From Gnetum montanum (lineage: Eukaryota > Streptophyta > Gnetopsida > Gnetales > Gnetaceae), in contig MNCI01003890.1 of assembly GCA_015680685.1 (NCBI GenBank), positions 266,812 through 330,811 on the forward strand: 64,000 nt of DNA, read 5' to 3'. Positions 49,381 to 60,960 of this stretch are shown piece after piece. Positions within the stretch are counted from its first letter, which is position 1; each line of letters begins with the position of its first letter. Below the pieces are notes generated by a model. That model was not told the origin of the DNA and searched no databases. It worked only from the letters and a program-made list of their open reading frames with translations. The position numbers and the translations under genes were made by a program.

Positions 49381-51900
49381 ATGTCTTCTTCTCACAAGAG
49401 TACTTCTCCACCCAAGTCTGATGGAGTTCATCAGCTGGTGCCTCAACAATATCGACTGGTATATGCTCATCTTGATGAGTATCTACCCAATTTCACCTTC
49501 ATCCTACATCAAGATGAGCAACTATGCTGGTATAATATGGAGGACAACATTGTGTTGCTACTCGATCAATTTGTTCCTATAATGCTTTACCATGCACTTA
49601 TCCATTTGGGTCTTTAGGAACATCATGCTGAGTATGTTGTGCAAGATAGTGATGCCAGGGATTATCATCCCACTAAAGCACAAGGTCTCTAGGATCACCA
49701 GTTAGAGCAACATCATGAATTTGTGAAGGGAAAAGGATTTAATGACTTTCCATTCCTACTGTACCAAAATGATGGTGGGGAATCCTTCTCTAGGGGTTTT
49801 CCATTCAATGAAATTTCTCTCTTTGACTTTAGTGACAGAGGTTAAAACCAAAACTTGTAGTCCAAAATTCACAATTCTAGTTCTAGTAAGAATGGATCCA
49901 ATGGCAAAGAAGGATCCAAAGAGGCAAGTTAAGGCAAGGATGCAAACAAGAAACAAGATCATGATTGTGGTTGCGATCACTAAAGAGGTGGTAGTAGGCA
50001 CCATGATGGTGCTAGTCCTCCTTCCTCTTCACCTTCATCGTCATCTTCTTCTTCTTCTTCTTCTGGCTCTGATCGCAATCGCAAGAGGTGAGACTGTGAT
50101 GGAGGTGACCAAAATGACCAATGGGATTGAAATGACTAAAATGATTGAAATGATTGTCGGGAAAGGCAAGAACAAGGGCATGGACATGTAAGAGAGGCAC
50201 ATCGCCATGAATGAAGGGGTAGTAGAGAGCATTGTAAGCACCATGATCAAGGCCTTATTGAGCCTTTGCTTGCTACCTAAAGTGTGTTCAATATCATAGA
50301 GGCAATATGAATTCCAACAAGGCATGTGAAGGATAGTTTGATCAAAAGGCTAGACATGAATAGTATTCCTCGATTTGAAGGGGGATATAACTCTAATTTG
50401 CAGAACCATCTTCAAGCTTTTCAAGATGCATGTGCCTTGTAGAATATAGAAAATGAGTGGCAAAAACTTAAGTTGTTTCCAAAGACACTCATCAAAGAAG
50501 AAAAGAACTGGTATCGATCTTTAGAGCCAAAATTTATCAGACGATGGAGTACCATGCTTGAATTTTTTAATGATAAATATCAAACATACTTCAATGTTCA
50601 ACTTGAGAAGGCAAATCCAAGGATGGAAACAAGGAACATACAAACCCTTGGATGCCGCCATTGGCCAATACTATTCCTTAATGCACAAATGTCCTGGCCA
50701 TGGTTATTCTCAACTGGATGAACTTTGCCACATTCTAGATGGGTTTCAATTAGAAACGAGGAGAATCCTTGGTGTCTATGCCCAAGAGTGACTATTAGAA
50801 TTAAGTGCCCATAAAATACAAAGATTAATTAAACAAGTAGCTAAATAGAAGGGTGAACTAAGAAAAAGAAAAAATGTAGAAGAGTATAACCACGATCCTT
50901 CCATTCACAAGAGGAAGGTTTAATTCTATGATAGTGAGGATGAGTATGTATCTAATGAGGTGGCAAATAGAAAAACCTTGCCACTCCAAAAATTTCAATC
51001 TAAAATTATGACCAAGGTTGATTGGTTATGGGACTCCATGGATAGCAAATTCCAAGCTGTTCTAAAAATTGTTGAAGAGTCTAAAGAATAAGGTAGTGAT
51101 CATGAGCATAGGAGGCATAAGGAAGTTGAACGTGCCTATCACAAAGATAAAGGCAAGATTAATGCAGTAGAAGAGGTGGCAGAAAATGAATTAGATGATG
51201 ATGGTGGGTATGATGTCTACTAATATGTACATACTAAGGGATGTTGCCCTATTGTGTCACACTTATAGGAGTTTGGGGTGTATGTTTTGAATCCACAATT
51301 AACACAAAGGCAAACATCTAGAAGATTATCTTACCCTCAAGGAAATTTTAGGTAGATTATCTTACCCTTAAGGAAATTTTAGGTAGTTCCACCAGCAACA
51401 ACTATATTATCTAAGTGGAGCTCCACTGCAACCATATGAGTAGTATCAACGATGGCAACAACCATAATCATGGGCGCTAGCACCACCAAGGCAACAATAC
51501 CCTTTTCAACAGCTTGATCCATATGATTACTACGTTTAACAACCCTTGTCTTTGCGTAACTCCTCTAGTCACATTTTTTACTTTCCAATCATACTACCAC
51601 CCTTCTGATTATTATCGAACTCATTCTCCACATGAAAGAAGGGATGCCACCTCTTATCCTTATCCTTCTCCTATCCCTGCACATGTTCCTCCTCCACCTG
51701 CATAGCTACCACCTACTCAACCACAACAATGCAACATTACTAGGGCTGTCAACCTACAACTAGTTAATCAACTGAGTGGTTCAGATACTCGATCAAAGAA
51801 AAGACCTTTCTTTCGACCACACAGTCTACCTAAGCCCTCACATACACTTTCTTTCAGCAACAACCTTAAGGTTTCCAATGCAATTTTTGAAAATTTTTTC
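49381..51900 (+). pseudogene. Ty3/gypsy gag (degenerate), element 2
   Basis: It starts at ATG 49,381 with MSSSHKSTSPP, matching element 1 gag. NFTFILHQDEQLCW near 49,490 and a Ser-rich, poly-TTC stretch near 50,040 follow. The gag domain is at 50,340-50,800 (LDMNSIPRFEGGYN, RRWSTMLEFFNDKYQ, GHGYSQLDELCHILDG), with a frameshift near 50,600. The charged C-terminal part runs to 51,300 (KGCCPIVSHL) and a Pro-rich linker to 51,900 (YPYPSPIPAHVPPPPA, KKRPFFRP). Stops are frequent. Confidence 0.8.
51324..51385. repeat. 31-bp tandem duplication in gag linker
   Basis: GATTATCTTACCCTCAAGGA at 51,324 repeats at 51,355 with one base changed. Confidence 0.9.
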
Positions 51901-52099
51901 TAACTCCCCCAAGGGTCAGTAACCTTAATCATATATAAACATCAACTTTTTCCAAGTTAACCCTTCCAACAATCTCTGGGATGATTTATCAATGATAAGG
52001 CATAAATAGAAATTACAATTGAGTTAATTAAATCAACCGTAATCACAACTTAGCCAAGTGTAACTACCCTCAAGAGTTAAGGTATCCCAATTATTTTAA

Positions 52100-54858
52100 G
52101 GTTACATAATGATTGCTAATCCATGGTTCTATTGTAATTACAAATGGCATCCAAACAAAAATGTCCATAGGAAGGAGAACCCTCACAACCACAAGAGAAG
52201 CGACCTAGAGTCGGAAGGGGCTAGCAAAAACAAGGCCAAGAACAACAAAAAGCAACCCATGGAACGAGACCTCTTCATAAGGAGCCCGAAGTGGAATCTA
52301 TTCAACAAATTCTAGAATAAGAAGCGCCTACAAAATAATCCCAATGAGGAGAAGCACCTAGACCTATGCTAAGGCTTGAGGTCACTCTAACTCAAGCCTG
52401 CCTAAACATCATCAAGTCCTAAGAGATCCAAAGATTAATTCTTCAAGAGATAAACTTTGGGCCATTTTTGGAGAAAGCTCCAAAGGATGTCAAGACACAA
52501 TTGCAAGCCTCTTCCATGTGGCTAGTCATCACATCCAATGGGGAGTAGTACATGGGAGAGACCTATCTCTTTTGAAATAGCCAAAGGCCAAGGTCCATTG
52601 TAAAAATCAAGGACATTCAAGTGTCCTACTTGATGAAGGCCATTGCATAGGCACCAAGGTTTCCAGACATTGGAACATAGTTGGCAAAGATATCAACAAA
52701 AGGTGATCTTGAGGCAAAAAGGGAGTGGACCCAGTGATGCTACAGGGTGGACTGTAAGGAGTATGGTGCACTCACAATGACGGAGCGAATTTATTTCAAG
52801 ATTGAATTCTATCACCTCAATCCAACGGTGAGATTAAGCAAGGTGACTACTTTCTCTACTTGAGCATGCACCGCTCTAAGTAGGAAATTTTCCATTAACC
52901 TTCCACAATTGATTTATTTGGAGAACGAAAAGCATTTCAAGGAGAATGAACATGGAAGAAAGACCCTGCCCTTTCTATGCCTTATTAGAAAACTTTGCAA
53001 AATGGCAGGCATCATTTACTATTCTAATGATACTCTTAGGCATGCTCCCTTGGCCTCATGGGCAAAAATCATGAAGGATAAGATGCCAACAACCACTCAA
53101 GAAGAGGAGCTACCGCCACCACCAGCCACTCAAGAAACCATATCAGAGGCCTGCACAACCCTTGAATGTTTGCAAAAAATATGAGAGCAACTCTTGAGTG
53201 AACAAGAGTAGTAAGTAGGAACGAGTGGGGTAGATCCATCTATGTATGAGCTAGTAATGAGTCACCTTAATGAGGTGGCCCGAACAATTAGCCAGATGGA
53301 GAGGGATGATTTCATTTTCTCTGCCCAAAGAATACAGTTGCCTTTGAGGTTAGATTCCAACACTCAGGAGGTGATGGTGTCATTAGCAACACATCATCTA
53401 TTTCTAGAAATCTCTAGGAATGCTGCCACTTTCTCGGTCTGGTTGGAGGAAGGTGAAGAGGCAACTGTCTTGGTGATGTAACACCAAGGGCAAAAGACAA
53501 TGGTAGAAGTGGTAGCTGACTGTGTAGCTAAAGCATTGAATGCACCTACGACATATATACCAGACGTATCTACACTCCAAGATGTGTAGACATCTGTAGC
53601 CACAGTTAGTGGGAAATTGAACATAGCCTAGCATCAATAACTACGGGAACGACTAGTAAGAACTAGGCAATCAACTTTGGATATTTTTGATCTTTTCTAG
53701 AACATCACTACAACCCAGTCAGAGCTACTAAATGAAAAGGGCAGATAAATCATTTTGAAGGGGCAATTAGAAATGGCCCAAGAGCAAAATCAACACTTGG
53801 CTACGGAGGTTGCTAAACTTTGTGCCCAACTTATAGAACAAGCAATCCTCAGCTTGGCAATGACAAAAGATGAAGCTATCAAACAACTTCAAGAACAATT
53901 TCAAAAGGCTAAGGAGGAAGTAGTAATGACCATCTTCAAACAGTCCATGACAGAAGCTAAAATGCACTCAATCAAAAAGGACTTGAATCAAATGTATCAA
54001 GAAAATGTAGCATTGACCACACAAAATCATTACCTACAAAATGTTGATGCTCAAAGAGATCAAATGCAAGAATTCGTTCATCAACAACAAGAGCAACTTG
54101 CCAATGTCAACACTGAACTAAGGAAATTGGCTGCAGAGAACCACAATCTGCCAATGAAGGAGGTATGTACCTTGCAACAAAAGTCTACCATCAAAATCGC
54201 CACCTAGAAGAACAAAGCTCTCAAGTTTGAGAAAGTGAAAAATCACTACAAGGACCAGGTTAGCTTGTAAAAGAAAATTAATGAAAAACAAATCCAGATG
54301 ACAAAGGCGAAAGTGAATAAAGCCCTCTAGCAACTTCAACAAGGAAGAGAGATGTGGCAACCCATTCTTAATAGGCTTGATGCCTATAACAAAGCAGAGA
54401 TCCACTTGAAGGAGTTGCAGATTAAAGAAATAACAAAGTATATGGAGTTAGCCAATCTCCATTACACAAACTTGGCAATTCTAACAGCCAGACAACCGTA
54501 GTCAAACTTGGAGAAACAAGTGGCTAGCTCATATCTATTATATGAGGCTGAGTTCAAACATCATAAGAATACCAAGCAAAAGCTTGAGACTATTAACGTT
54601 GAACTCAAAGTTCTCAAAAGACGATTCACAGATCAACGATCTATCGCTGAGGACCTAGCCAGACAAATGAATGACTACTATGAGCTAAAGAACACAGTGA
54701 GAGCATTCAACATTGAATGCAAACAATTTGCTACCTGGTTTGTGAATGCTAAGAAGTTGTTCCAACAATCCCGTGTCCTTGGGATGTGCCCGTTCCAAAC
54801 CACATTGGGGAAGTTGCATGGACGGTGCATGATCCTAGGAGTAAGGAGGAGAAAATGA
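52100..54858 (+). pseudogene. Long decayed coiled-coil reading frame in the pol position of element 2
   Basis: One reading frame (that of positions 52,909, 53,242, 53,755 and 54,508) stays readable for about 830 codons from about 52,330, with roughly 20 in-frame stops but almost no frameshift. The N-terminal third is globular-looking (TERIYFKIEFYHLNPTVRL, FSINLPQLIYLE, PFLCLIRKLCKMAGI). A Pro-rich hinge (EEELPPPPA) follows, then a long Gln/Glu/Lys-rich stretch from 53,755 with heptad-like spacing (ATEVAKLCAQLIEQA, QLQEQFQKAKEEV, NVNTELRKLAAENHN) to about 54,750. I recognise no enzyme motif. The first third recalls plant transposon-associated proteins of unknown role, but only weakly. It may be a captured host gene or a lineage-specific structural protein. 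Confidence 0.65.
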
Positions 54859-55240
54859 AAGCACTATTGTATGCTTTCCACCTCCCACCTAAAGTTGTAG
54901 TAGCAGTAAGACAACCATAGCCGCCTTAACCACTGCTAGTGCGTAAAGCTGGTGAAGGTCCCTTGGAGCCTCAAGAACCACCACTAGCTGGGACCATTTA
55001 ATCTTCTCCAACAAGCTTCACATCATCAAGAAACATGTTGTTTAATTTTTGAAGAGTTGTGTCATGGTGTTCAATTTTATGTCCTGAACATCACCATTTT
55101 TTTAATGTATTGATCCATACACCCAGGTACTCCATTTTTTGTCAAGTCAGTCAAGTTTGTTTTGTTGAAGAAAAGTCAATCAATAATCCCATACCTTCCC
55201 AATTTTGTAAAAGAAATTGAAAACAAGTTTTCATTAAGTC

Positions 55241-55249
55241 GTAGGGGTA
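55241..55249 (+). other. Polypurine tract of element 2
   Basis: GTAGGGGTA lies directly before the 3' LTR start TGATGAG, in the same position as the tracts of elements 1 and 3. Confidence 0.55.
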
Positions 55250-56107
55250 TGATGAGTCATCGTTGGTTGGCTACGTCGATGCAGCCTTGTCGACGTAGAT
55301 GCATTGACAAGGCCCCATCGACACAGTGTCTATCCATCGCCTATAAATATGCACCTACCAACTGCATTTATGGGAATCAACATTTAATAGTAGCAAAGCT
55401 CTTGCATTTTTTACATTTGAAAGTTAGAATTTTTATTCAATGTACAGATCTTTATTCAAGCATTGTTATACTTGAGCATGATACTGTGTGCGGCAATAAA
55501 GATAAGCTTTCTGATAAACCCTGCAGCACTTTGAATAAATTAGCTATTTTATTTATGCATTTACTATTCCTAATTATTTATTAAATATTTTTAATTAATT
55601 ATTAAATATTTTCCCATTATTACGTTCAAGAGACAATTAAACGAGATAGATTACACACATAAGTACAACCATTTCAAGCGTAACACATATTTGCTTGGTA
55701 ATCCCAATAGTGTTATTGCTTGGTACACTCAGTAGCATAGCGCTTGGTCACCTAGTAGCAGATACGTGGGTTCAGAACGTGTATGGAAAGTGGGAATGGA
55801 TACTTATGTTAGGATTAGTTAAATGATTAGTTAATTTGTAATTTGGATTCATTAATTAAACTCCTTTTATCTACATTTTGAGCACCAAAATATAAAATAC
55901 AAAATGATAGAAATTGGATACCTCAGTTACACTTAACCATATCAACGTACTTCACAAGTGTAATTGGGAGGACAACAATTAAGGCTAGATTCACTTCCTA
56001 AAGGGCTAGTGCACTAAAAATGATAAAATCCACAGAATTCAACCGAATCACACGTGAACGCTTTGCAATTCATATGGTTGGGTGTAGGGGTACCTCGCCA
56101 CTCATCA
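55250..56107 (+). repeat. 3' LTR of element 2
   Basis: About 858 bp, TGATGAGTCATCG to CGCCACTCATCA. U3 holds GTCGAC-type palindromes (GTCGAC at 55,289-55,294 plus GTCGATG and CATCGACAC variants), then a TATA box (CTATAAATAT at 55,341). R-like sequence with GGCAATAAAGATAAGC comes near 55,490, and GGGGTACCTCGCC lies near the end. Confidence 0.9.
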
Positions 56108-56640
56108 AAAGGCATTGCTGAATTGAAACAATTTGCTTTCCTAATCTTTATTTATCAAAGAGAGTAATCAATTTTCAAGCTAAAATTTCTTGTCTCGCTT
56201 AAATTCTTGTGATTCTATATTTTGGACCAATCAATATTCAGAAGTTTAAGTTTTGTAATCCATCTTCCATGAATAAAAATATTAATAAATAAATAATCCA
56301 TCATGAGATTTATTTTCATGAAGCCATTTCTGATCACTATGGTTAGATTCATAGAATTTGTCTTTAGTATCCAATTTGGTTCTCCAATGATTAAACTTTT
56401 TGGTTGCTTAAATGACAAGATGAGGATAAATAAACCAAACCTTTTCCCCTTTATCCTTGAAAGCAACATAGCAAAGGATAACTTTTATACTAAGCCAAGG
56501 CATAGGACATTGCATTTTGCAAAGCGATGATGGAGAAATACAAATTGTCCTCCAAAAATGGCAAAGTTGACTTTACCCCATGCTTAGAGCTAAACCCCGA
56601 AGGTTAGGTTTTTGTTCTTTCATCAACATTTCTAAGATTT
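56108..56640. other. Flank of element 2, no gene seen
   Basis: An 84-codon minus-strand frame (56,215-56,469) has no recognised motif and is interrupted on both sides. It may be an old retroelement remnant. Confidence 0.4.
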
Positions 56641-57175
56641 GTGCTTAACAAAATGAACATTGAGGCTTTTAATGATAATAATCTTCTTTGTTCCTCTCCA
56701 TATAGCCTTCACATTTAACTTTTGCAGGTAGCACCACTCATCTATTTCCACACAATGGACCCCCCTTGGCTCCTCTTAAGACCCACTTGGTAAGATGAGT
56801 AGGGAGGCTCTGAATGATGATGATCCTTGTTGCTCTATCTTCAAGAGCAAGCCATAAACCAATCCACATCAATTCAAAATCGATGATTGAGATGGTGTTA
56901 CGTAGTCATAAAATGTGATACATGTTTATCTCAACCATCCATTTGACTTGATGTGGATCAATTTATGGTTTTCCATCTTGAGGCCTGTTTGGTGAGATAA
57001 CATTGAGGCTATGATGATGATCTTCTTGGCTCTTCTATCTTGAGACCTAGTTGATGGGATAACATTGAGGCTTTACATGATGATAATCCTCCTCATTCCT
57101 CTTGAGACCTACTTGGTAGGATGAGCATTGAGGCTTTACATGATGATAATCTTCCTATCTCCTCACAAGAGGACT
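56640..57175. repeat. Degenerate minisatellite, about 65-70 bp units
   Basis: The block CTTGAGACCTACTTGGTAGG, ATGAGCATTGAGGCTTTACA, TGATGATAATC recurs in variants near 56,655, 56,775, 56,975, 57,040 and 57,105. The last two copies are the most alike. An open frame starting at 57,121 lies partly on it and is not supported as a gene. Confidence 0.7.
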
Positions 57176-58140
57176 CAGCAACCCTAGCCCCAATGGTTGA
57201 AATAGTAGAGGAACTCAAAGCTCATAGCTATCCATCCTACAAATCCCTATTTGAGATAGTTCAATATGTCATTTCAAGTTATCCAATCTTGGAAAACATT
57301 TAGATCACAAGGTTCTTATTTCTCATGGGCCCATGTACTAATTACAACAAGACCGTAGGATGAATAAGGGTATTCCAACCATGTTGCAGAGGCAAAACAA
57401 AAGAGAGCCTTGTTCCCAAGTTGCCAGCAATTGCCCACTTATTATAGGTACAGGCAATCCTTTGCATCAAATGCCAAGGCATGACAATAACAAGTAGTAC
57501 AATATCCCTGGGCAACACAATAATGATGATGGGTTTAATTGCCTATTTCAATTGATTAGGATATCATGCTGAAAAAATTATATGGTCCAATTTGAAATAG
57601 GTCATTGTCTGCACCTACTATTAAATTGCATAGTGATTGTGTATAGCAGATTTGCCGATTGCTTTACCTAATGCTTTGTTGTAATAACTTATCTTTCTTT
57701 CTAATTTCTCTTCTTAGCATGCTTGTGCTTTGAACTGATTAGCTAGCCTTCCGTAGAAAGACATGGGAGAGATTTGGTGCATTATGTTACCGGTCTTTGT
57801 GTGTCCACGCAGTTGGAATATCTTGTCTTGGAACACACAAAAACCAAGTCTTCTTTGCTAGGCTACGTCTTTTCAAAGCCATGTCCCATAATAACCAGTG
57901 AATGGGGCCAAAGCCATCAATTGGTATAAGGACAACAAACAAACACAGGCTTGTCTATATTCTGCAATCACAGGCTTGTCTTAGGTGCCATATAATTACA
58001 AAATCATCATGCAATAATCTAAACATCAGTTGTATGATGGAGAAGAATGGAATTAAAGCAGCATTTAAGTTTTTTGATCATGGCAGATTTTAAGGTTACT
58101 GTGATGGCTCTACTTAGATTTTTCATTCCCTGCGGCACCA
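57176..58140. other. Intergenic, no gene seen
   Basis: No motif or boundary I can support on either strand. CACAGGCTTGTCT occurs twice close together near 57,940 and 57,970. Confidence 0.4.
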
Positions 58141-58740
58141 ATAATTATGCAACAGAATGGGACTGGTTTAAATATTGATTGCTGCGAAATTTTCAGGGAA
58201 AAAAAATACTTTGGAAAAGGAAACACAATACTTTGGAAAAGGAAACAGAATGTGACTAATTTCAGTACTGATTGTTGCTGAAAAAACCGGCAAGAGAATG
58301 AAAAATGTATGCTTAGTTTTGGTGCTATTTTCAATCAATAAAGCAGGATACTTTAACTGGTTCAAATATTGATTGCGGCAGAGTATAAAAATATCTACCA
58401 GCAGAAAATGGGTTCATTCAAATAGGCACAATAGTCAGGACACGGAAACAAAATGAGACTGGTTTCAATATAGTTTGTTGCTGAAAAAATCTACAGGAAC
58501 TTAAAATCTATTCTGGGCTTTTGGTCATATTTTGATTCAAGGAACGGTCCCTGCATAATAAAAAAGAAATATAACATGGCTTCATTCAAAGAGGCACAAC
58601 AGTTAAGAAAAGGAAATAGAATGAGGCTGGTTTCAATATTGATTGTTGCAGAAAAAAAATCTGTAAGCTGAACATAAAGACCAATGCTGGGCTTTGGTGA
58701 TATTTCCATTCAATGAGGCAAGATACAAGATTACCAAATA
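58140..58740. repeat. Degenerate tandem repeat, about 100-190 bp spacing
   Basis: The word group GGAAACAGAATGAGACTGGT, TTCAATATTGATTGTTGCTG, AAAAAATC recurs in variants near 58,152, 58,243, 58,350, 58,445 and 58,613. TGGTGATATTTTCATTCAA-type words follow most copies. A 22-bp doublet (ATACTTTGGAAAAGGAAAC) lies at 58,206 and 58,228. Minus-strand open frames over this region repeat each other and are not genes. Confidence 0.75.
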
Positions 58741-59215
58741 TTCTAAATATTGATGGCCCCTGAAATAAAAGTACCGAGAGAGCACACAATTTCTCCAAAA
58801 GAGAAGCTAAGAGCTGGAGCCTTCCAACTTAAGATAATAGTTTCTCCTTACCACCCAGAAAGTTTGTTAAAAACCTTATGCAAAATCTTGTCTCAAATAG
58901 AAACCTTCATTCAACTAAAAAATAAAGTAATTCTAAAATATTTGGGAGGAAGCTTATCTTCCTTACACAGTATCTTATTGCAAAAAAGTGAAAAATACGT
59001 TATAAAATTATAAATCTTATTTTGTTAAATTATTTTACAATCCAAAAGCCCTCACAAACTTACTCAACTAAAGAAAAACATTTGTAAAAGTATCATCCCA
59101 AATACAATATTATTCTCTAATATGCTGAATATTGTAACATCTATGTTATCCTAATATTAAACACCTTAATATGCTTTAGATAAAAATAAATAAATAATTA
59201 TCTTCTAACATATAA
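58741..59215. other. Intergenic, no gene seen
   Basis: AT-rich. The 87-codon plus frame at 58,750-59,013 has no recognised motif or coding context. Confidence 0.4.
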
Positions 59216-59216
59216 T

Positions 59217-59300
59217 GAGGTGTTAGTTTAATGTTAAAGAGTCTCACCTCGTAATCAGTAATTCTCAAACTTCAATCTGGTCCGATACATCGAAAGGTCC
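59217..59300 (+). mobile_element. SINE head remnant
   Basis: GAGGTGTTAGTTTAATGTTA (box A-like) is followed by CTCAAACTTCAATCTGGTC (box B-like). The body and tail of the family are not visible downstream. Confidence 0.5.
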
Positions 59301-59899
59301 CAGGCTAAAGTAAAAAATTTCTGTTTACACTGAAAACATATGCTTTAAATGGTAACATCCACGTTATGCAAATTAACTTTATATACAGAATGTTTTCAAA
59401 GGGTTGGATTACCACATTCACTGTGCTGGCTCTCTGTATTTTTATTGCATGTAGGGACAACAATAATGCATGCACAGCGACACTTAAATACAAGTACAGA
59501 CATGGACGAAATGGAAACGCAACGTTACTTTCCCAAGCGTTGTTGTAGCTACGTGAATTTTAAAGGGTTTCTGTGGGGTTCACATTCAGGAGCCTCGGCA
59601 GAGTTACAGACCATACCAGGCTGTTGTTTTTGTCCGCCTGGAAATGGGGACAAATGCTTTTATCAATTTTGAACCAGATGTTTTATTCTTTTATCATGAT
59701 TGAAATTGAGTTTCATAAAAATGGATTCCCAAAGACAGTGCAAGTACTTGGTGACAGACAGACAGTTAAGCCTCCGTCGCATCCAAGGAACTATTCGATA
59801 TGAAGAACTTCAAACTCAGCGATATGCAATCGCAAAAACAGTTATGGACGGGAATCAACAGTTTGATTAGTGTGCTGAAATAAAAGTTAAAACACCTAC
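59301..59899. other. Intergenic, no gene seen
   Basis: A plus-strand frame at 59,349-59,672 and overlapping frames have no recognised domain. The sequence is less AT-rich than its surroundings from about 59,540 to 59,660, possibly the outer part of fold-back copy B. Confidence 0.35.
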
Positions 59900-60640
59900 A
59901 CTTTGGCTTGATCCGTGGGCAGCCACAGACTCTGTTCACAAAAAACCTAAACAAGAAAACACACAGACCTCTCGTCAAGATATGAGTCCTTGACGGAGGC
60001 GGAGGCACTGTTATTAATCCATATAACAGTCCAATGTATCCCATCAAAAACGCCATGGTGGATAGTATGACGTTTTCCACAGGCCCCGGTTGCACAACCG
60101 GTGCAACCGCACCCGCCGCCTGAACATTTATAGCCGGAATCGTAATGCTTATTCGCCTGACGGCAGTGAACATTACGATTCCGGCTATAAATGTTTAGGA
60201 CGGCCGGTGGCTGATTTGGAGCGATGGGCGGTTGCTGTGCAGGGGTGGCTGATTTGCAGCGACGGGCGGTTGCTATGCAGGGGCGGCTGATTTGCAGCGA
60301 CGGCGGTTGCTGTGCAGACTGAAGTGGATTCATGTTGTGCGGTTGCCATAGACGAAATGGATTCCTGCGAAAATGGCTTGCAATTTATAAGCCGAGGAAG
60401 CGGCCGCAGTAGCAGAGAGACGGTCTGGATGGCAAATCGTTGTGCTCATCCGACGGCTGCGCGTCGCCCTGTCACGGATCCGTGGCGATCCGTGGCAATG
60501 CGCCGTTAGGGGAGATCATGGGTTTTTGAATTTTTGTTAACGTTGTTATTCTTTGCTCACGCCTGCCTGCGCCGTTCAGTCGTGCTCAGGCAAAAACGGA
60601 AAAACCAAATCTGACAACGTAAAGGCGTGAGTACTCTCTG
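59900..60640. mobile_element. Fold-back family element, copy B (GC-rich)
   Basis: Segments match copy A: ATGAGTCCTTGACGGAGGCG near 59,982 (A near 21,615), GCAGTAGCAGAGAGACGGTC near 60,405 (A near 23,150), GCTGCGCGTCGCCC near 60,457 (A near 23,215) and GTGAGTACTCTCTGGC near 60,627 (A near 23,284). The centre is a perfect 25-bp inverted repeat, 60,123-60,147 against 60,171-60,195. Three tandem copies of a unit of about 38 bp follow (60,206-60,319, GGCTGATTTGCAGCGACGGG). No transposase is seen. Boundaries are approximate. Confidence 0.65.
60206..60319. repeat. Three tandem copies of a 38-bp unit in fold-back copy B
   Basis: GGCTGATTTG starts at 60,208, 60,246 and 60,285, each followed by a GCGGTTGCT-type word. 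The first copy has two substitutions. Confidence 0.9.
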
Positions 60641-60960
60641 GCCTTGTTGCGCCGCGGCGCCGTTCAGTCCTGTTCAGTCCTTGTTGCGCCGCCCTGTTCA
60701 GTCCGACTGCAAAGCCAAGTCAGGCCAGTTACCCCTTAACCCTAGTTAGTGTGGAGCGAAAACGACAGGATGTCCAACTATGTGGCTTGGCAGAGCAGAA
60801 CCGGCGAAGAAGAAGAGAGGAGGAACAAGATCAGAGGGCACCGCCGGAACCGCCAGAGTTGGCGCAGCGGTTAACGAGCGCGAGGGCGAGGGCGTTGCTG
60901 ATGAGGCGGCCGAGGGAGGTGGTGCGGTTGCAGGGAGTTTCGATTTGAACATAATAAAAT
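60641..60960. other. GC- and CpG-rich block
   Basis: A CpG-dense stretch beside fold-back copy B. All three plus frames stay open for 60-90 codons over 60,750-60,950, as expected of a GC-rich, stop-poor sequence. The protein in each is Arg/Ala/Glu-rich low complexity. It could be a former first exon and CpG-rich promoter or part of the repeat. I do not call a gene. Confidence 0.4.

Larger units (their letters stand above)
48472..56107 (+). mobile_element. Non-autonomous Ty3/gypsy element with gag and a coiled-coil frame but no pol (element 2)
   Basis: Plus strand: 5' LTR 48,472-49,222, tRNA-Asp PBS 49,224-49,241, gag 49,381-about 51,900, a long coiled-coil frame about 52,100-54,858, a purine tract 55,241-55,249 and 3' LTR 55,250-56,107. 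No protease, RT, RNase H or integrase motif can be read anywhere inside. It would need enzymes from a relative such as element 1, with which it shares LTR ends, PBS and gag. The two LTRs differ widely, including a U3 deletion in the 5' copy, so the insertion is old. A target duplication is not evident. Confidence 0.8.

Noticed and set aside
50041-50325. Minus-strand 94-codon frame ending in an Arg run
   Set aside because: It is the antisense of a TTC/TCT-rich part of the degenerate gag.
59349-59803. Overlapping plus-strand frames of 60-107 codons as a gene
   Set aside because: No recognised domain, no splice or promoter context, and they lie next to a fold-back repeat.
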